A stretch of 54,044 bases of DNA from Synechococcales cyanobacterium CRU_2_2 (GTDB lineage: Bacteria; Cyanobacteriota; Cyanobacteriia; PCC-9006; JAAUQQ01), in assembly GCA_012034805.1 (NCBI GenBank), contig JAAUOP010000016.1:1-54044 (forward strand). The letters run 5' to 3'. Below are positions 44,368 through 52,166 of this stretch, one piece after another. Below the pieces are notes generated by a model. The model searched no databases and was not told where the DNA came from. It worked only from the letters and a program-made list of their open reading frames with translations. Every line of letters begins with the position of its first letter. The stretch's first letter is position 1. A program made the translations under genes and the position numbers.

Positions 44368-44826
44368 TTCCTGTCTCACCTCCCTGGGTCGGGTTTGAAA
44401 CAATTTTGAAGCAACCTTGAATAACAGTTGGCAATCTCATACTCAGACCAGAACCACCCACTTCAGACCAAACTCAAAACAGAAATCTGCCAAAACAAAT
44501 CCCCCGGCACAGCAGCCGGGGGAGAATACCAAACACAACGCCAAGCGTCAGCTTAGAAACTCATCCTCGGCAGGCTTTCTGTCATGAATGTTGGAGAAGC
44601 GATCGCTTCCCCTACACCACGACACCTGCTGTCTTGGGTTGAGAGTATGGAATTGTAGGGTGCTGCTGATTCGCTAAGCGTTCCTCACCGTTAATCAAAG
44701 CTTGTTCTGGAAACAACTCCATTTGAGTGAACAAATTCAGTTGCTTCCAGCGGTCTACCATCATACATCGAATTGCAAAAGAGTCGCAAAAAACGATGCA
44801 TCTTCCTGAAGATGCTCGAAATTTTC
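44368..44826 (-). promoter_or_regulatory. rplJ leader region between rplA and rplJ
   Basis: About 460 bases without a gene between rplA and rplJ. L10-leader autoregulation is usual at this place. A hairpin with a T-rich tail lies inside (44501-44522). I did not recognise the full L10 leader consensus. Confidence 0.5.
44501..44522 (-). terminator. Hairpin terminator or attenuator between rplA and rplJ
   Basis: CCCCCGGC and GCCGGGGG make a perfect 8-bp GC stem with a 6-base loop. On the minus strand it is followed by ATTTGTTTTGG. This fits intrinsic termination or partial attenuation before rplJ-rplL. Confidence 0.65.
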
Positions 44827-45543
44827 CTAAGCCGCTGCTTCGATTTTGAGATCACGCAGGGCATTGACATCAACCTCAATGGCCGGGCCCATCGTGGACG
44901 AAACAAACACACTGCGCCAGTAACGGCCCTTAGCACCGGACGGACGATTGCGATCGACACATTCTTGAAATGCCTTCAAGTTGACCAGCAAATCCTCGGC
45001 GCTAAAATCCGCCTTGCCAAAGGAAATATGAACAATACCGGTGCGATCGGCGCGGAACTCTAGCTTACCAGCCTTGAATTCGGCGATCGCCCCCGCCAAA
45101 TCTGTCGTCACCGACCCCCCCTTGGGCGATGGCATCAGGCCCCGAGGCCCGAGCACCCGACCCAAACGGGCTACCTTGGGCATCATGTCCGGCGTCGCAA
45201 TCAGCAGGTCAAAGTCCATCATGCCCTTAGCGATTTCATCGATCAGTTCCTCAGAACCCGCGATGTCTGCACCTGCATTGGTAGCTTCTGCAACCTTCTC
45301 ACCCCGCGCCACCACGGCAACACGGATCACTTGGCCAGTGCCCTTGGGCAACGCCACAGTCGTACGAATCTGTTGGTCGGTATACTTCGGGTCAATGCCG
45401 AGGCGAATATGAACCTCAGCGGACTCTTGAAACTTTGCCGTTGCAGTCTCCTTGAGCAAATTAAGGGCTTCCAAGGGCTCGTAAGCTTTCTTTTCCACCT
45501 TTCCTTTAAGCTCACGCATCCGGCGAGAAACTTTTCTAGTCAT
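44827..45543 (-). CDS. rplA: Ribosomal protein L1
   Basis: 238 residues. L1 binds 23S rRNA and its own m[63 protein letters not shown] and [18 protein letters not shown] carry the conserved RNA-binding face. ATG 45543 is the family start. It is separated from rplK by 141 bp that hold a tandem repeat array. Confidence 0.98.
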   Translation of the reverse strand: MTRKVSRRMRELKGKVEKKAYEPLEALNLLKETATAKFQESAEVHIRLGIDPKYTDQQIRTTVALPKGTGQVIRVAVVARGEKVAEATNAGADIAGSEELIDEIAKGMMDFDLLIATPDMMPKVARLGRVLGPRGLMPSPKGGSVTTDLAGAIAEFKAGKLEFRADRTGIVHISFGKADFSAEDLLVNLKAFQECVDRNRPSGAKGRYWRSVFVSSTMGPAIEVDVNALRDLKIEAAA

Positions 45544-45599
45544 GGGATTTTGGGGTGCTCGCGAGGGGTAAGCCTCTCCCCCGAATTACAACAATATTC

Positions 45600-45690
45600 G
45601 GTCAGTCAGTCACGGCTAATCAATCAGTCACGATCAATCGATCACGATCAATCGATCACGATTAATACAATCGATCATGGTCAATCAATC
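45600..45690. repeat. 14-bp-type tandem array between rplK and rplA
   Basis: Units close to CACGATCAATCGAT repeat about five times with variants (CAGTCACGGCTAATCAAT, CATGGTCAATCAATCGGT). On the minus strand the array begins in the last codons of rplK, GTGACCGATTGA, so GATTGA stops are copied repeatedly. It contains CGATCG-like cores. Confidence 0.85.
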
Positions 45691-46109
45691 GGTCACAGTC
45701 ACACCCATATTGCGAGCGGTGCCTTCTACAATGTTCATCGCAGCTTGGACATCGTTCGCGTTCAGGTCAGGCATTTTGGTCTCAGCAATTTCCTTGAGCT
45801 GAGCTCGCGTGATGGAGCCAACTTTATCCTTGCTCGGATTGCTCGCTCCCTTCTCAATGCCCGCTGCTTTTTTGATCAAAACAGAGGCGGGAGGCGTCTT
45901 GAGGATAAAGGAAAAGCTGCGATCTTCGTAAACGGAGATCTCAACCGGAATAATGAAGCCCACTTTCTCAGCAGTTCTCGCATTATATTCCTTGCAAAAC
46001 GCCATGATGTTGACACCATGCTGACCCAAAGCGGGGCCAACCGGCGGCGCAGGGTTCGCTTTCCCCGCAGGGAGCGCCAACTTAATCAAACCAACTACCT
46101 TTTTGCCAT
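45685..46109 (-). CDS. rplK: Ribosomal protein L11, one frameshift at codon 4
   Basis: L11 forms the GTPase centre with 23S r[43 protein letters not shown] and [20 protein letters not shown] are conserved. As sequenced, the frame runs back without a family start. The ATG at 46109 (MAKK) is out of frame by one base in an A5 run (46100-46104 on the plus strand as T5). A sixth base gives [17 protein letters not shown] and 141 residues, exactly the usual size. The long upstream frame to 46311 is therefore false. Confidence 0.97.
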
Positions 46110-46255
46110 CTTGCGCTCGGTGAGAGTTCGTCTCGGTGACGGTCTGGTCTAACACACTGGGGTCTGACGACACCCAGACAAACCGCTGGGTGAGTGGAGC
46201 TGTGCCCCTTTTCCCGGCGGCCCAATGAAGCAGGTCTAGCCCGCTCCAAACTTGA

Positions 46256-46927
46256 TCAGGACGGCTTTTGGACTTGATTAAACTCCAGCTCCACTGGAGT
46301 ACCTCGACCAAAAATCGACAGCAAGGCCCGCAGCTTACTGCGTTCGGGACTCACTTCGACAACTTCGCCCTCAAAATCTTTGAATGGCCCGGTGAGGACA
46401 AGGATGCGATCGCCCTCGGCAAAGTCCACCTTGACCACAGGCTTTTGCTCTTCGGTGCGCTTAAAGATGCGCTGCACTTCAGACATACTCAGGGGCAACG
46501 GTTTGACATGACCCCGTCCGCGCCCGTAGCGACGCCGCTGCTCTGCACCGACGAAGTTAATGACGTTGGGGGTATTTTTGACCACCTGCCAGGTGTCATC
46601 ATCCATGTACATGCGGATCAAAACGTAGCCCGGAAAGACCTTCTCCTCGGCGGTTGCCCGAGAACCATCCTTCCGCATCTTGACGATGGGAGTCTCCGGA
46701 ATCTCGACTTGGACAATCCGAGAGGCCACATCAAGGGTCTGGAGGCGTTGCTCCAGGTTGAGCTTGACTCGCTTTTCGCACCCCGAGGCGACTTGAACCG
46801 CGTACCAGCGGGCCTTTTTTGCAATTTCGGCAGCCGAGAGTTCGGTCTCATTCGAGGAGGGTGAGCCTTCTTGCTCCTCCTCCTCAATGCTGTCGTTTTC
46901 TAGCTCTTCGTCGTACAGTTCGCTCAC
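46256..46927 (-). CDS. nusG: Transcription antitermination factor NusG
   Basis: 223 residues. An acidic N-terminal extension of ~35 residues ([20 protein letters not shown]) precedes the NGN domain ([49 protein letters not shown]) and the C-terminal KOW domain ([20 protein letters not shown]). NusG couples RNA polymerase to Rho or the ribosome. The acidic extension is common in cyanobacteria. The gene follows secE by 6 bp. Confidence 0.97.
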   Translation of the reverse strand: MSELYDEELENDSIEEEEQEGSPSSNETELSAAEIAKKARWYAVQVASGCEKRVKLNLEQRLQTLDVASRIVQVEIPETPIVKMRKDGSRATAEEKVFPGYVLIRMYMDDDTWQVVKNTPNVINFVGAEQRRRYGRGRGHVKPLPLSMSEVQRIFKRTEEQKPVVKVDFAEGDRILVLTGPFKDFEGEVVEVSPERSKLRALLSIFGRGTPVELEFNQVQKPS

Positions 46928-46933
46928 GGCGCT

Positions 46934-47221
46934 TTACCTAAATACCAATTTGGAGGCCCAGCTCAGCAGGTTATCCACGAGGTAGATGACCGTCGCAGAC
47001 AGGCTAACCATCAAAATCACCGCAGCGGATTCACTAATGATCTGCTGACGGTTGGGCCAAACGACTTTTCCCAGCTCCTCTTTGGTGCTGGCAAGGAAAC
47101 CAACCAGGTTGAAGCTTTCACCTTCCTGGCCTTTGGCGCTAGGCTTCCCCAGCTTGCTAGGTTCAGCAGGCTTGGCAGCGTCGCCCTTCTTGTCTTTTGG
47201 TGTTGCCTCTTTCTTGGCCAC
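46934..47221 (-). CDS. secE: Preprotein translocase subunit SecE
   Basis: 95 residues. A Lys-rich N-terminal tail of ~40 residues is followed by FLASTKEELGKVVWPNRQQI, the SecE amphipathic signature, and one membrane helix (AAVILMVSLSATVIYLVDNL). SecE stabilises SecY in the thylakoid and plasma membranes. Single-helix form, as usual in cyanobacteria. First gene of the minus-strand secE-nusG-rplK-rplA-rplJ-rplL group. Confidence 0.97.
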   Translation of the reverse strand: MAKKEATPKDKKGDAAKPAEPSKLGKPSAKGQEGESFNLVGFLASTKEELGKVVWPNRQQIISESAAVILMVSLSATVIYLVDNLLSWASKLVFR

Positions 47222-47440
47222 GGCCTCCCCCTTGGTTTCAAAGCGACGGTTCGTAACCGCTGGTCTTGTTGATGTTGAATTGCGGATCGTAGCGGCGACT
47301 GTAGCAGCACGATGTGTACGGGCACAGTACGTCGCAATCCACGAGGATCAAGCATAGCGAACTTTGGTGTGTTTGCGTAGCCCTTGCGACGAAAAGTCTC
47401 GGTTCAGATTTCAATCTCCAGAATTTCAATCTCCGACGCT

Positions 47441-50099
47441 TCAATTTCTCGCAAATGTCAATCCATCCGCCTTCACATCCACCACAATCCGGTCTCCCTC
47501 CCCAAAAACATTTTCTAGTAGCTTCGTGGCGATCGGGTTTTCCAACTCCCGCTGAATCGCCCGCTTGAGTGGCCGAGCACCATACACTGGATCGTATCCC
47601 ACCTCGGCAATATGCATTTCTGCAGCAGGGGTCATGTCCAGGCCAATCTTCTGCGCGGCCAAGACCTTCTGAAGCCGCTTAATCTGAATCGAAACGATCG
47701 CCCGCAGCTCCGTCTTCGACAGCGACTGGAAGGTAATCGTCTCGTCCACTCGGTTTAGGAATTCGGGACGGAAGTGCTTGCGCAGGGCTTGATTGACGCG
47801 ACTGAAGGCTTCGGCGGCGGTTTCGGCATCTGCGCCGATCGCATCCAAAACAAATCCACTGCCAATGTTGCTCGTCATCACAATCACCGTATTGCGAAAA
47901 TCAATCAGCCGCCCCTGAGAATCGGTAATTCGGCCATCGTCGAGCACCTGCAGCAGCAAGTTGAAGACATCGGGATGGGCCTTTTCGACCTCATCGAGCA
48001 AGACCACGGAATAAGGCTTGCGGCGAATGGCCTCCGAAAGCTGGCCGCCTTCCTCATAGCCGACGTAGCCCGGAGGTGCGCCAATCAAGCGAGAAACTGC
48101 GTGCTTTTCCATGTATTCGGACATGTCGATGCGCACGAGGGCATCTTCGGTATCGAACAAACATTGGGCGAGGGCTCGGGCCAGTTCGGTTTTGCCAACA
48201 CCCGTAGGCCCCAAAAGATAAATGAACCAATGGGCCGAGCCGGGTCGTTCATACCGGCACGGGCGCGACGAATTGCAGCAGCAACTGCCGTCACCGCTTC
48301 ATCTTGGCCAATGACGCGCTGATGCAGATAGGATTCCATTTGCAGCAGCTTTTGCCGTTCAGTGGCTAAAAGGCGATTGACCGGGATGCCCGTCCAGTTG
48401 GCCACGATCGCCGCAATGTCGTCATTGGTAACTTGCTCGCGCAACAGCATCGTGCCCTGGCGCTGCATTTCGAGTAGTTCGGCCTCCTTCGATTCTTTCT
48501 CGAGCTGGAGGCTAACTAGGCGCTCATATTCGAGTTTGGAGGCGGTGGGTAAATCCCCCTCTCGGCGGGCCTGATCCATCTGGATTCTCACCTGCTCCTC
48601 TTGCTCTTGGATGGTGCCGACGGCGTCGAGGAGATCTTTTTCCTTGCGCCACTGGGCGGTGAGGATGGCCTGTTTTTTCTGCAGTTCGGTGATTTCGGTC
48701 TGGATCGGCTCGAGGCGATCGCCTCCCATGCCCCCTCGGCCCTCATATCCAGTTGCATCTGCAAATCCACTCTGGATTTCCCCTTCCAAGGATAGCTTTT
48801 CCATTTCGAGCTGCATCAGGCGGCGATCGATCACCTCTAATTCCGTGGGCTTTGAAGTGATTTCCATTTTGAGCTGGGCCGCCGCTTCGTCTACTAAGTC
48901 AATGGCCTTATCGGGGAGGAAGCGATCGCTAATGTACCGATTTGACAACACCGCTGCCGCCACCAGGGCCGAGTCGGTAATCTTGACGCCATGGTGAACC
49001 TCGTAGCGTTCCTTGAGGCCGCGTAGGATCGAAATCGTGTCTTCGACGGTGGGCGGATTGATCACCACCTGCTGAAAACGCCGCTCTAGGGCCGGGTCGG
49101 TTTCGATGTGCTTGCGATATTCATCCAGGGTTGAGGCCCCAATGCAGCGCAGCTCGCCCCGCGCCAGCATCGGTTTGAGTAGATTGCTCGCGTCCATCGA
49201 ACCCTGCTGGCCCTTACCTGCACCCACGACGGTGTGGAGTTCGTCGATAAACAGAACAATTTGACCATCGGAATGGGTGACCTCGTGCAAGACCGCGCGT
49301 AAACGCTCCTCAAATTCGCCTCGGTACTTGGCTCCGGCAATCAGCGAGCCCATGTCTAGGGTGATCAGGCGGCGTTGCTTGAGCGAATCGGGCACATCGC
49401 CGTTGACAATGCGCTGGGCAAGGCCTTCGGCGATCGCGTCTTGCCCACCCCCGGTTCGCCAATCACCACCGGATTGTTCTTGGTGCGGCGCGACAGCACC
49501 TGGATCACCCGACGGATTTCGTCATCGCGACCAATCACCGGATCGAGTTTGCCCGCAGCGGCGGCCTGGGTCAGGTCGCGCCCAAATTTCTCCAAGTTTT
49601 CGTAGCGAGACGCTTCGGCTTCGGCCTCTTGCTGGGCAACGGCTTCCCCTGCGGCGTCCGCTCGACGGGCTTCGATCGCGGTGGCGAGGGTTTTGGCATC
49701 GAGGTTGTCGGCAGAACAGAGGCGACGACCAATGCGATCGTCTTCGACGAACCCCATGAGCACATGCTCAATATCAATCGTGTCATCTTGCCAAAATTGT
49801 CGCGCTTGCTCCGCCTTGTCGAGCAGCTCGTCCAAACCGCGCCCCAAATAGAGCTGGGTGCCTGCGGCCATGCGGGGTTGTCGTCGGGCAAATTCTTCGA
49901 GGCGCTGGTAGAGACTGGCCGAATCAATGCTGATGCCTTCGAGCAATTGCGAGGCGTCGCCGTCTTCTTTTTCCAGCAGGGTTAGCATGACGTGCTCCAC
50001 TTCCAACTGCTGCTGCCGAAACTGCCGCGCGATTTCCTGGGATGCGACGATGGCATTCCAGACGGGCTCGGTGAACTGGTTGGGGTCGGTGGGCTGCAT
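47441..50099 (-). CDS. clpB: ClpB disaggregase, two frameshifts
   Basis: A hexameric AAA+ chaperone that rescues aggregated proteins with DnaK. The N-domain ([20 protein letters not shown]) is followed by NBD1 (Walker [10 protein letters not shown]), the coiled-coil middle domain ([20 protein letters not shown]) and NBD2 ([38 protein letters not shown]). Breaks: near 49436, ACGCGATCGCC where ACGGCGATCGCC restores [20 protein letters not shown]; and an A4 run at 48213-48216, where a fifth base restores [16 protein letters not shown]. Corrected length 886 residues, normal. ATG 50099 ([11 protein letters not shown]) is the start. Confidence 0.96.
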
Positions 50100-50161
50100 G
50101 GGGGTGACGTGATGGGTGGAGTTGAATCAATTGCCGAATCCAGCGTGATCTGCCAGGAAGC

Positions 50162-51157
50162 CTACAGGTCATCGAGATTCACATCAATCCCCTGTTGCTT
50201 GAGCCGGTCTAGCAATGCCTCCCGCAGCCGACGCTCCTGGGCGGCTTGTTGCTGAGCCTGGGCGGCTTGTTGCTGAGCCTGGGCGGCCTGTTGCTGGGCT
50301 TGGGCGGCTTGTTCTCTGGCGATGTCGAGCTGCTCAAGCGCCTGACGTTTTTCGCTTCTTTCTTGCAGCTTGGCAGCTCGCTCCGCTTCCTCTGGGGTCG
50401 GCAACCAATGGCCCTCAGCGTCACACCAGCGCAGCCAGGTGCGCTGCACATCGCAATAGGTACCCTCCCAAAGACCCAGGCCAATCCCGAGGCGATCGAT
50501 CCACAGACGGGGATTTTCGGCATTGAGGGACTGTCGCTCGTACTTGCCATTAATCCAGCGGAAGAACCACAGCTTGAGCGTTCTTCGATCAAAGACAATG
50601 TAGTAGGGAACTTGTAGAATCGCCTCGTACACCGTCCACTTGACCGGAGGCTTGACAGGCTTTGGGTCACCGCCGTTATCTGTTTCTAACGCCACGAGGT
50701 AGTGATCAATCTCTGGCACGGGAACTACCGCTGGATCTGGCTCATCATCGTTGCCATAGAAGGGGCCAAGGTCTTGCTTTGCCGTGCCAGGCGAAAGCAA
50801 CTCGATAATGACACTGGGCGCGGTTTCTTTCGGATCCCAGGCCACATAGCTGTCGCGCAGGTCGGTGCCGTCGTAGAGCAGGGGAACATCTACGGCGAGA
50901 AACCAATCGGGGCGTTTGTGCCAAAGACGATGGGCTTTGTCGTAATAGAGATTGAGATCACTGCCACTGAAGCGTTCCTGGGTTGCATATTGGCTGAGCC
51001 GGAGGGTGGCACTCAGCAGCGCAGGCTGAAGGTCGTGATAAACGTCGGGCAATCCAGGCTCCCTCGGAAATTCGCTAGGAAGGTCACACATCGGAGCCCG
51101 CTGAACGGGGGTGGAATCAGCGGGGTTCGGTTGGGAGGCTTGCGTGAGCTGTTGCAT
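50162..51157 (-). CDS. Uma2-type (DUF820) protein with coiled-coil tail
   Basis: 331 residues. The first 220 match the cyanobacterial Uma2/DUF820 family, a PD-(D/E)XK nuclease-like fold: LWHKRPDWFLAVDVPLLYDG, SVIIELLSPGTAKQDLGPFY and VYEAILQVPYYIVFDRRTLK. The E in VIIELLSPGT and the Y/D residues around YIVFD fit the active core. The tail is a coiled coil with AAQAQQQ repeats (a 21-bp repeat, about three copies), ending in a charged LRQALLDRLKQQGI-like part. Many Uma2 copies occur in cyanobacteria; the targets are unknown. Proximity to the NLR module may be chance. Confidence 0.85.
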   Translation of the reverse strand: MQQLTQASQPNPADSTPVQRAPMCDLPSEFPREPGLPDVYHDLQPALLSATLRLSQYATQERFSGSDLNLYYDKAHRLWHKRPDWFLAVDVPLLYDGTDLRDSYVAWDPKETAPSVIIELLSPGTAKQDLGPFYGNDDEPDPAVVPVPEIDHYLVALETDNGGDPKPVKPPVKWTVYEAILQVPYYIVFDRRTLKLWFFRWINGKYERQSLNAENPRLWIDRLGIGLGLWEGTYCDVQRTWLRWCDAEGHWLPTPEEAERAAKLQERSEKRQALEQLDIAREQAAQAQQQAAQAQQQAAQAQQQAAQERRLREALLDRLKQQGIDVNLDDL

Positions 51158-51190
51158 GGAACCACGGAGAGTGGTGGGTTGGTCTCTATC

Positions 51191-51577
51191 CTAACCCTTG
51201 GCTTGAATCAGCTCGATTTTGTAGCCGTCGGGATCGGTGATGAAGGCGATGACGGTGGTGCCATGTTTCATCGGGCCGGGTTCGCGGCTGACGTTGCCGC
51301 CTTGGGCTTTGATGCGATCGCAAGTCCCATAAATGTCGTCTACGCCAAGGGCGATGTGGCCGTAGCCATCGCCAATTTCGTAACGCTCCGTCTCCCAGTT
51401 GTGGGTGAGTTCGATGACGGTGTTATCTGTTTCGTCGCCGTAGCCGACAAAGGCCAGCGTGAACTTGCCATCGGGATAATCTTTTTGGCGCAGTTTGGTC
51501 ATGCCGAGGAGATCGCAATAAAACTGGAGCGACTTTTCTAGATTGCCGACGCGGAGCATGGTGTGGAGCATTCGCAT
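51191..51577 (-). CDS. gloA: Lactoylglutathione lyase (glyoxalase I)
   Basis: 128 residues. It isomerises the methylglyoxal-glutathione hemithioacetal. [20 protein letters not shown] has the first metal His (H5), [20 protein letters not shown] the Glu, [20 protein letters not shown] the second His, and [11 protein letters not shown] the last Glu. All four metal ligands are present and the length is that of the short bacterial form. It is near the Uma2 gene in the same orientation, 33 bp upstream of it. Confidence 0.96.
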   Translation of the reverse strand: MRMLHTMLRVGNLEKSLQFYCDLLGMTKLRQKDYPDGKFTLAFVGYGDETDNTVIELTHNWETERYEIGDGYGHIALGVDDIYGTCDRIKAQGGNVSREPGPMKHGTTVIAFITDPDGYKIELIQAKG

Positions 51578-51698
51578 GGGGGTGGCTTTAGGGGGTGGGT
51601 ACGCTTCTCATTCTAGAGTGCTCTGGAGCTGGCTGTAGTCGGCGATCGCAGGTCGGATTTGCTACAATCGGACGCAATAATCTAGCGTGAGACTAGCC

Positions 51699-52157
51699 AT
51701 GGCAGATCCAGTGACGGCGGCGGTGATTGTGGGGTTGGCGGTGTCGAAGTTTGCGGAGGGCGCGGCGGGGAAAACGGCGGAGAAGTTGGTGGAGCAACTT
51801 TGGGGGGCGATCGCCTCGCGCTTTCAGACTAAGCCCAAGGCGGCGGCGGAGCTGGCCAAGATTGAGGCGACGAAGGGCAAAGCTCCGGAAGCTGAGGCCA
51901 ATTTGGTGCGGGTGTTGGATGGAGAGTTGTTTGAGGATGATAAATTTCGAGAGGCGTTGGAAAAGCTGGTGCGAGAGATTACAACTCAGGAACCGGAGCG
52001 ACTCCAAGAGGTTCTGGTAGGGGTGAAGGGACGAAATATTAAGGCGCAGGGTGTGAGCGCTGAGAGCCAATCGGGAGAAGCGGTGAAGCAGCGGGTTGCC
52101 AGTGATCTGGAGGCGACAGAGGATATCGATTTGGGCAGTATCTCGGCAAAGCAGTAG
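51699..52157 (+). CDS. Small helical protein, candidate effector partner of the downstream NLR
   Basis: 152 residues, ATG 51699 (MADPVTAAVI). Residues 5-40 form an amphipathic, Ala/Val-rich segment (VIVGLAVSKFAEGAAGKTAE), then helices through ~105. The tail is different: GRNIKAQGVSAESQSG (111-126) and LEATEDIDLGSISA (137-150). The last motif resembles residues 13-26 of the next protein (LKAGGNISTGDIHV; five identical positions in 14). This layout, a helical N-domain plus a C-terminal motif shared with an adjacent NLR, is that of Bell-domain effectors with bacterial amyloid signalling sequences; that reading is inference. Stop at 52155; the NLR starts 9 bp later, so the two are likely one operon. 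Confidence 0.75.
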   Translation: MADPVTAAVIVGLAVSKFAEGAAGKTAEKLVEQLWGAIASRFQTKPKAAAELAKIEATKGKAPEAEANLVRVLDGELFEDDKFREALEKLVREITTQEPERLQEVLVGVKGRNIKAQGVSAESQSGEAVKQRVASDLEATEDIDLGSISAKQ

Positions 52158-52166
52158 GGGTGTAGC

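Noticed and set aside
45685..46311. Extended L11 with a 66-residue N-terminal leader
   Set aside because: The leader is nonsense created by the missing base at the A-run; MAKK at 46109 gives the exact family length.
1861..50099. Programmed ribosomal frameshifting in dnaA, rplK, clpB and others
   Set aside because: The sites share no slippery heptamer plus stem-loop, occur in unrelated genes, nearly all need the same correction (+1 base) and sit in plain homopolymers or GG/CC pairs. Error is far simpler.
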